In this document: piece by piece, positions 57,306-64,000 of the stretch
Numbering within the stretch: position 1 is the stretch's first letter
Layout: every line of letters starts with the position of its first letter
Assembly: GCA_038380435.1 (NCBI GenBank)
Contig: JAWZYU010000676.1
Location: 23,586-87,585 of the forward strand
Length of the DNA stretch: 64,000 bases
From: Ryuthela nishihirai
Taxonomy: Eukaryota > Arthropoda > Arachnida > Araneae > Heptathelidae
Direction: 5' to 3'
Notes under the pieces: generated by a model
Database searches by the model: none
What the model was told of the DNA's origin: nothing
What the model saw: the letters and a program-made list of their open reading frames with translations, nothing else
Program-made: the position numbers and the translations under genes

Positions 57306-58406
57306 AGCGTGTGAATTTACTTTTTAAGTGTTCTGACCTCCTCCTCCTCCAACCCTTCGAACAAAATAACAGGGAGGTGTTTTGTGAATTGGGTTTCGAT
57401 GCCGTGTGAAAATAATTTAATGTTTGGTGTATTCCCCCGCTCTAAGGGGAAGTGGTTATGTGGTTAGGGTGTAGGTGTCGCGTGAAATTTTTTCGGTGTA
57501 CTCTCCCCCCTAACAGGGAGGGGTTATATGGCTTGGTTTTAGGTAGCGTGTGAAAATTTTTTTGTGTATTCCCCCCCCTCTAAGAGGAAGGGGTTATGTT
57601 GGTTGGGTGTAGGTATCGTGTGAAATTTTTTCGGTGAACTCTCCCCCCCCTAACAGGAAGGGGCTCATGTCGGTTGGTTGTAGGTAGCTTGTGAAAATTT
57701 TTTGGTGTAATCCCACCGTCCAATAGGAAGGGGTTATTTGGTTTGGGTGTAGGTATCCTGTGAAAATTTTTCGGTGTACTCTCCCCCCCATAAGAGGAAG
57801 GGGTTATGTTGGTTGGTTGTAGGTAGCGTGTGAAATTTTTTTGGTGTATTCCCACCGTCCAAAAGGAAGGGGTTATGTGGATTAGGTGTAGGTATCGTGT
57901 GAAATTTTTTCGGTGTACTCTCCCCCCCATAAGAGGAAGGGGTTATGTTGGTTGGTTGTAGGTAGCGTGTGAAATTTTTTTGGTGTATTCCCACCGTCCA
58001 AAAGGAAGGGGTTATGTGGATTAGGTGTAGGTATCGTGTGAAATTTTTTCGGTGTACTCTCCCCCCCCATAAGAGGAAGGGGTTATGTTGGTTGGTTGTA
58101 GGTAGCGTGTGAAATTTTTTTGGTGTATTCCCACCGTCCAAAAGGAAGGGGTTATGTGGATTAGGTGTAGGTATCGTGTGAAATTTTTTCGGTGTACTCT
58201 CCCCCCCCCCCCCCCTTCCATAAGAGGAAGGGGCTATGTGGGTTGGTTGTAGGTAGCGTGTGAAAATTTTTTGGTGTATTCCCACCGTCCAATAGGAAGG
58301 GGTTGTGTGGGTTGGATGTAGGTATCGTGTGAAAATTTTTCAGTGTATCCCCCCCTCCTCTAAGAGGAAGGGGTTATGTGGGTTGGGTGTCAAGGACCTG
58401 TGAATT
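57306..58406. repeat. Minisatellite of unit 11
   Basis: Same monomer order; long C tract of 15. Confidence 0.9.
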
Positions 58407-58870
58407 ATTTTCTTTTTCTTTTGTACCTTATTATGAAGTGTCGGGTGACTCTCAACTTCCCTTCACACTTTATCCAGGCTTAGGACTGGCAGCGCATTGC
58501 GCTGGCGTGTTTAAAAGTTGTCTGTCTCTCTGGTGGACTTGGTATCATAGCACAATGTGCAGAGTTTTACAACGACATAGAAAAAAGAATACAATGCACA
58601 GCAAAAGTGACATACAAACAATACAAACATACAGGAAACAGCGAGAGTGTCTTCTCTTTGCTTTTAAGAAATTTTTTATATTTTTTTTTTTTATTTTTGA
58701 ACATTTAAATTTTTATTTTTTTTTATTTTTGAACATTTAAATATTTTTTTTTTTGGTTTTTTGATTTTCACTTAATTCTTTTTTCAGTTTTTCCTGTTTA
58801 GGATGCCAAACCCTTCCCGGACATGGCAGTCAGTCCCGGAAGGGGAGGCCGCTTCCCGATAGCTGCGACA

Positions 58871-60262
58871 TCACACTGCGGTGGTGAAGACGTCGAGCCG
58901 TTCCTTGAGCGACGCTGCCGCCCGACCCCTCCTCTGGATCAAGACAGCAGAGACGTGCAAGGCGACGCCGAAGGCCGTGGCCACACACATCTTCGATCCC
59001 ATGAAGAGCAGGACTGCGCGGTCGCCACCGGTGGACCGGAGCAGTCCTGCCACGGGAGGGTAGATGAGGTTGGCCACTCCCTGGAAGAGCCGCACCAGGG
59101 TGAAGGTGCCGTTCATGTTGTCGACTCCGTGATTCGAGCTAAGCAGGAGGGGGATCAGGATGGTCCACACTCCGGTTCCCACTCCTGCGGCGACGGAGGC
59201 AACAACAAGCTGCCAGTACTCGCGGCAGAAAGGCAGTGAGATGACGGCTGCAGCCGAGACGGAGACGGCCGCGATGTATTCGGCCGTCCTCGGCAGGGGA
59301 GAGCGGCTGGCGAGAAGACCATACGAGAGGCGCACGACCAGGTCGCCGGCAGCAGAGTAGGCGAGAAGCAGCATGGCACTGCTCTTCTCGATCCCCAGCG
59401 ACTTGGCGTGCTGGGGAATGTAGTGCAGGAAGTGAGGGTTGCCCATACCCATCGCGAAGATGGAAGCGCTCGTGAGGAGGAACAGGCCGTCCGTGAGGAA
59501 ACGGAGGGACAGCCTCTCGGCGACCACCTTCGCGCAGGATCTGGGTGCCAGCTCTCCAGCTTCCGCGGGGGTCACGACGACGGCATCGTTGCTGCCGCCG
59601 GCGGGCACCTCGCGGAAGCGGCTCTCGGGCCGAACGAAGAGCAGGCCGCAGACTGCGATGAGCGTGAAGCAGCCGGCCAGCACGAGGAACGTGTAGTGCA
59701 GGCCGACCGCCAGCAGCAGCTCGTTGATCGCAGTGGGCAGGGCCATGGCCCCGAAGCAGCCTCCCGACAGGGCGACGGCCATCGCTGCCGGCCTCCGTGT
59801 CGTGAAGTACTTTCCAGTGCACACTATGCCGGTGGTGATGGCAAAGGATGCACCGACCCCCATGAGGCCTCCAATGGTACCTATGAGGAAGGAACCGGAG
59901 GTGGCCAGGTAGCTGAGGGCAAGGCCAGCGCTGCACAGCAATCCGCCCAGACACACGAGCGGCCTGTATCCGAAGGTAGACATGAGGATCCCTGTCACCG
60001 GTGAGAAGACCAGCGATAGGGTTCCTAGCAGCCCCGGGATCCAGGCCGCCTGGGACGGAGATGTATCAGGAAACTCCAGGAAGATCGCCACCTTCAGAGC
60101 GCTGAAGGACTTGACGAATCCTGAAAGGAGAAAGGTTATGAGAAAGCAGCCACCAGCGACGGCCCACCCGTATCCTCCATCGGGTGGAACCATCTTGGTG
60201 GCTGTGGTGGCGTTGGCACGCTCTTCCTCTACTCCCTTCGTCGCTGCAACTGGAACGGACAT
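58871..60262 (-). CDS. Monocarboxylate transporter (SLC16/MCT family), copy 12
   Basis: 463 residues with the common protein sequence; intact. This is the last complete gene in the window. Confidence 0.94.
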   Translation of the reverse strand: MSVPVAATKGVEEERANATTATKMVPPDGGYGWAVAGGCFLITFLLSGFVKSFSALKVAIFLEFPDTSPSQAAWIPGLLGTLSLVFSPVTGILMSTFGYRPLVCLGGLLCSAGLALSYLATSGSFLIGTIGGLMGVGASFAITTGIVCTGKYFTTRRPAAMAVALSGGCFGAMALPTAINELLLAVGLHYTFLVLAGCFTLIAVCGLLFVRPESRFREVPAGGSNDAVVVTPAEAGELAPRSCAKVVAERLSLRFLTDGLFLLTSASIFAMGMGNPHFLHYIPQHAKSLGIEKSSAMLLLAYSAAGDLVVRLSYGLLASRSPLPRTAEYIAAVSVSAAAVISLPFCREYWQLVVASVAAGVGTGVWTILIPLLLSSNHGVDNMNGTFTLVRLFQGVANLIYPPVAGLLRSTGGDRAVLLFMGSKMCVATAFGVALHVSAVLIQRRGRAAASLKERLDVFTTAV

Positions 60263-61577
60263 GGTGGAATCCGGCTCAGGTCACTGCAAAAGAAGGAGAA
60301 AAAAAATTAATAATTAGAATTGGTAGAGCTAATATAAATCAGTAGTGCGTCGACTAAAGACCACTACAGACTATGCTGAAGAATACTGAACCAAAGAGTA
60401 AGCGAAAAGGTTACTATGAGGTAAAGTCGGGAGCTGGAAAACGCACGTCTGTAGCTGTCAGTGGTCGCAGAGCAAAGGGACGGGCGTTGCACTCAGTGGC
60501 ACGAGTTGTAAAACCCGTTGGCGTCAGGGGGAAAACCCAGGGGATTAGTAAAACCCGTTGGCGTCAGGGAGAAAACCCAGGGGTTTACCTACTACCGGTC
60601 GTACAAGGTTCGGGTTTCGCGCTGCCATCTATGTGCAAGCATGGGAACTAATTTTTCTTCACCTATCCCCATTTTTTTCCCTTGCTCCACCGAGTGGTAC
60701 ATATGTATATGTATATATATTTTTTTATTTCATTTTTTCCAGCGTGACGTCACCTGCAAACGAGACAGTGCTATATATGCGAGAAGAATATGGGGCAAGT
60801 AGAGTATACAAAAGTTTATTAAAGTTTATAAGATAATGATAGGAAATTTTAAAGTAATTTTCCTAATAAAATAAACAACCAGTACCAAATGTTTCTAAAA
60901 TAATTCAATACCAGATGTTTACCGATCGTCACGTAAACTACTCACGTGTTGACAATTCGATTTCGTTACCATCGTTGAAAGGTTAATAATAGACATTTTT
61001 TCTTGAAATTTCCGTCATATCTATCTATTCTACCAACGCATGGAACTCTAGAAGAGTTTATCAAATGTTGTTTTTGATCTAAATTGGGACTGATTTTGCT
61101 GTAGGAATCGTTTCGTCTGGCATAAACGTTAGAAAGGATCCAAATTAATATATTTTTGCCTTAACGAATAATGGAGAAAAAAATGTCGTTTATTTAAATA
61201 AAATATCTCAGCTATTTTTGCCTAAATGAAACGGAAAATTTTCTTCTTATTAAATTCTTTCATTTGCTACAGTAAATAAGCCATTCTAGAGTAAATAAGC
61301 TATTATATTAAGCTTATTTTGCTAGAGTAAATAAGCTTTCATTTGCTAGAGTAATTTCTAACCGCTTGGGTGAAGTTACCTTTACGTTTTGCCCTGCTAT
61401 GCTTGTTTGGGAAAAGCTTTTCTGAATATCCTTTAATTACTCTATATGATTTCGCAAACGTATATCAGTTTATAAGGGGAGATCGTATTTTGAAGTTTTC
61501 CGATTTATTGGTATATATAGTGTGAGGTAATTCTGTCGGAATAATTTTTCACTGCATAAGAAACTAACGGCTACTCA

Positions 61578-61696
61578 CCACACTTCCCTTAATTGTCCGG
61601 ATGATTTTAGAGAGGTATAAAAGTGTAAAACTGAAAAATGAATCTAACACGGAAAAATCTAAATCTGACAACAAAGGACAACCTATATATGACGTA
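61578..61696 (-). promoter_or_regulatory. Predicted promoter, leader exon and donor of MCT copy 12
   Basis: Same motif set, unchanged. Confidence 0.43.
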
Positions 61697-62616
61697 GCAA
61701 CGGTCTGCCCTACGCAACAGTACTCTCTGAAGGCTTTCATATCGTATATTATTTTCGCTGCGCAACAATTGGAATTCGAAAAAAACAATTGTTGTTCCTC
61801 AATTGTTATCGGTTGGCTTCGAAAAACGATGCTATGGATTCGTGGTTGTTTTACTCGGCCTTTGATCAAACGGAGACTTCGATTCCCTTTCCTTCCTGTC
61901 GACGGAGAATTTCAGAGCAAGTGTGTTATGCGATCCCTTTTTTTTTTGTCACACTATCGTTTTATTTCTTTTAGTTCTTCTGCAGGAGAGGGTCTATGGG
62001 TTGTGCGATCCATTTAGAGGTTCGATCGTGCCCATACCTCTGCTTTCCACAGACGTGAGTTATATGCTGTTTCTCCTAGTGTAGAGTGATTCACTGGATT
62101 TTTTTTTTTTAAAGGTTTTCTAGGTTTTTCTTAGGAATTGGCATTATTCCTGGGATTTTATTTGCTCACTTGTTCCTACCGCTTGGGTCGTGTCGGTCTT
62201 TCTTACTTCTGAGCAGCACTTTTTTTGCACACAATGGGCTAAAGGTCCAGGTCCCATAGACCACGAAGGCTCAGAGGAGGTTGGGGGGTACCCACTGGAT
62301 CACCCAGTGGGGGGACAAGATGGTAGACTCCCCTCAAGGCCATCCAGCGTGTTCTTTAACGTGCACAGGATATGGCCCTCCCGCACACGGAGCCACGGCC
62401 TAATGTCCCATCCGACGGACGGCGGTCATTCCAATACCATCGGTGTCCTCTACTGACCGCGGGTAGGGCGGAGATTAATGTAAACGCAGGAAGAGACTTA
62501 TGGGTGGACATCCGACGGACGGCGGTCATTCCAATACCATCGGTGTCCTCTACTGACCGCGGGTAGGGCGGAGATTAATGTAAACGCAGGAAGAGACTTA
62601 TGGGTGGAGGGTCACC

Positions 62617-63718
62617 AGCGTGTGAATTTACTTTTTAAGTGTTCTGACCTCCTCCTCCTCCAACCCTTCGAACAAAATAACAGGGAGGTGTTTTGTGAAT
62701 TGGGTTTCGATGCCGTGTGAAAATAATTTAATGTTTGGTGTATTCCCCCGCTCTAAGGGGAAGTGGTTATGTGGTTAGGGTGTAGGTGTCGCGTGAAATT
62801 TTTTCGGTGTACTCTCCCCCCTAACAGGGAGGGGTTATATGGCTTGGTTTTAGGTAGCGTGTGAAAATTTTTTTGTGTATTCCCCCCCCTCTAAGAGGAA
62901 GGGGTTATGTTGGTTGGGTGTAGGTATCGTGTGAAATTTTTTCGGTGAACTCTCCCCCCCCTAACAGGAAGGGGCTCATGTCGGTTGGTTGTAGGTAGCT
63001 TGTGAAAATTTTTTGGTGTAATCCCACCGTCCAATAGGAAGGGGTTATTTGGTTTGGGTGTAGGTATCCTGTGAAAATTTTTCGGTGTACTCTCCCCCCC
63101 ATAAGAGGAAGGGGTTATGTTGGTTGGTTGTAGGTAGCGTGTGAAATTTTTTTGGTGTATTCCCACCGTCCAAAAGGAAGGGGTTATGTGGATTAGGTGT
63201 AGGTATCGTGTGAAATTTTTTCGGTGTACTCTCCCCCCCATAAGAGGAAGGGGTTATGTTGGTTGGTTGTAGGTAGCGTGTGAAATTTTTTTGGTGTATT
63301 CCCACCGTCCAAAAGGAAGGGGTTATGTGGATTAGGTGTAGGTATCGTGTGAAATTTTTTCGGTGTACTCTCCCCCCCCCATAAGAGGAAGGGGTTATGT
63401 TGGTTGGTTGTAGGTAGCGTGTGAAATTTTTTTGGTGTATTCCCACCGTCCAAAAGGAAGGGGTTATGTGGATTAGGTGTAGGTATCGTGTGAAATTTTT
63501 TCGGTGTACTCTCCCCCCCCCCCCCCCTTCCATAAGAGGAAGGGGCTATGTGGGTTGGTTGTAGGTAGCGTGTGAAAATTTTTTGGTGTATTCCCACCGT
63601 CCAATAGGAAGGGGTTGTGTGGGTTGGATGTAGGTATCGTGTGAAAATTTTTCAGTGTATCCCCCCCTCCTCTAAGAGGAAGGGGTTATGTGGGTTGGGT
63701 GTCAAGGACCTGTGAATT
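62617..63718. repeat. Minisatellite of unit 12
   Basis: Same monomer order, with C9 in the third dimer; long C tract of 15. Confidence 0.9.
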
Positions 63719-64000
63719 ATTTTCTTTTTCTTTTGTACCTTATTATGAAGTGTCGGGTGACTCTCAACTTCCCTTCACACTTTATCCAGGCTTAGGACTG
63801 GCAGCGCATTGCGCTGGCGTGTTTAAAAGTTGTCTGTCTCTCTGGTGGACTTGGTATCATAGCACAATGTGCAGAGTTTTACAACGACATAGAAAAAAGA
63901 ATACAATGCACAGCAAAAGTGACATACAAACAATACAAACATACAGGAAACAGCGAGAGTGTCTTCTCTTTGCTTTTAAGAAATTTTTTATATTTTTTTT
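63719..64000. repeat. Tandem array unit 13, partial (first 282 bp)
   Basis: Begins with the same junction from minisatellite to ATTTTCTTTT and continues into the T-rich 3' flank, ending inside a T tract before any coding sequence. It shows that the array continues past the window. Confidence 0.95.

Larger units (their letters stand above)
53096..58406. repeat. Tandem array unit 11 (5311 bp)
   Basis: No substitution noticed; long C tract of 15. Confidence 0.97.
58407..63718. repeat. Tandem array unit 12 (5312 bp)
   Basis: The longest unit: C15 in the long C tract and a C9 in place of C8 near 63372-63380. No substitution noticed. Confidence 0.97.

Noticed and set aside
1..64000. CRISPR-like array
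   Set aside because: The regular repeats are ~70-bp monomers without unique spacers, in a eukaryotic gene-bearing unit.
1..64000. Array as a pure assembly artefact (the same reads stitched repeatedly)
   Set aside because: Private substitutions, a private insertion in copy 10 and unit-specific tract lengths argue for real separate units, although the exact number of units still depends on the assembly.
1..64000. rDNA, 5S, snRNA or histone repeat unit
   Set aside because: I scanned for the conserved cores of 5S rRNA, the spliceosomal snRNAs and histones and recognised none; the only gene is the transporter.

Overview
The whole window is one tandem array. A unit of about 5.31 kb is repeated head to tail 12 full times (starting, in an arbitrary phase, at 1, 5311, 10620, 15927, 21237, 26545, 31855, 37164, 42475, 47785, 53096 and 58407), and a 13th unit begins at 63719 and is cut by the window end. 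Unit lengths run from 5307 to 5312 bp. Most of the variation comes from C, G, A and T tracts. Outside such tracts I saw only a handful of single-base differences in 64 kb, nearly all private to one unit.

Each unit carries one recognisable gene, on the minus strand: a 463-residue transporter of the SLC16/monocarboxylate transporter (MCT) family of the major facilitator superfamily. The reading frame is one uninterrupted, GC-rich exon in AT-rich surroundings. Upstream of it I can build a consistent 5' end: a CRE-like/TATA pair, a short leader exon without an upstream ATG, a GTGAGT donor, an intron of about 1.3 kb, and a long-pyrimidine-tract CAG acceptor 22 nt before the ATG. An in-frame TGA at the first bases of the coding exon fixes the start codon. 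AATAAA signals lie in the A-rich (minus-strand) 3' flank. Eleven of the 12 copies are intact. Copy 10 has a one-base insertion that breaks the protein after residue 211. Copies 4 and 7 each have one missense change (A185T, V380G).

In plus-strand order a unit reads: T-rich 3' flank of the gene; the gene (antisense); its 5' intron with a 40-bp direct repeat; an AT-rich stretch with short repeats; the leader exon and promoter; an upstream region with T tracts; a segment resembling a dispersed invertebrate repeat; a perfect 100-bp duplication; and a G-rich minisatellite of about 1.1 kb built from ~70-bp monomers in ~140-bp dimers.

The organism is a eukaryote, very probably an arthropod. A chelicerate such as a tick is my best guess, from the single-coding-exon MCT with GC-ending codons, the AT-rich intergenic DNA and the dispersed-repeat motif. 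This is inference and not proven by the window. I see no tRNA, rRNA, CRISPR, transposase, integrase or reverse transcriptase. The notable biology is amplification of a complete transporter gene, with its own promoter, into a near-identical array that extends beyond both window ends.
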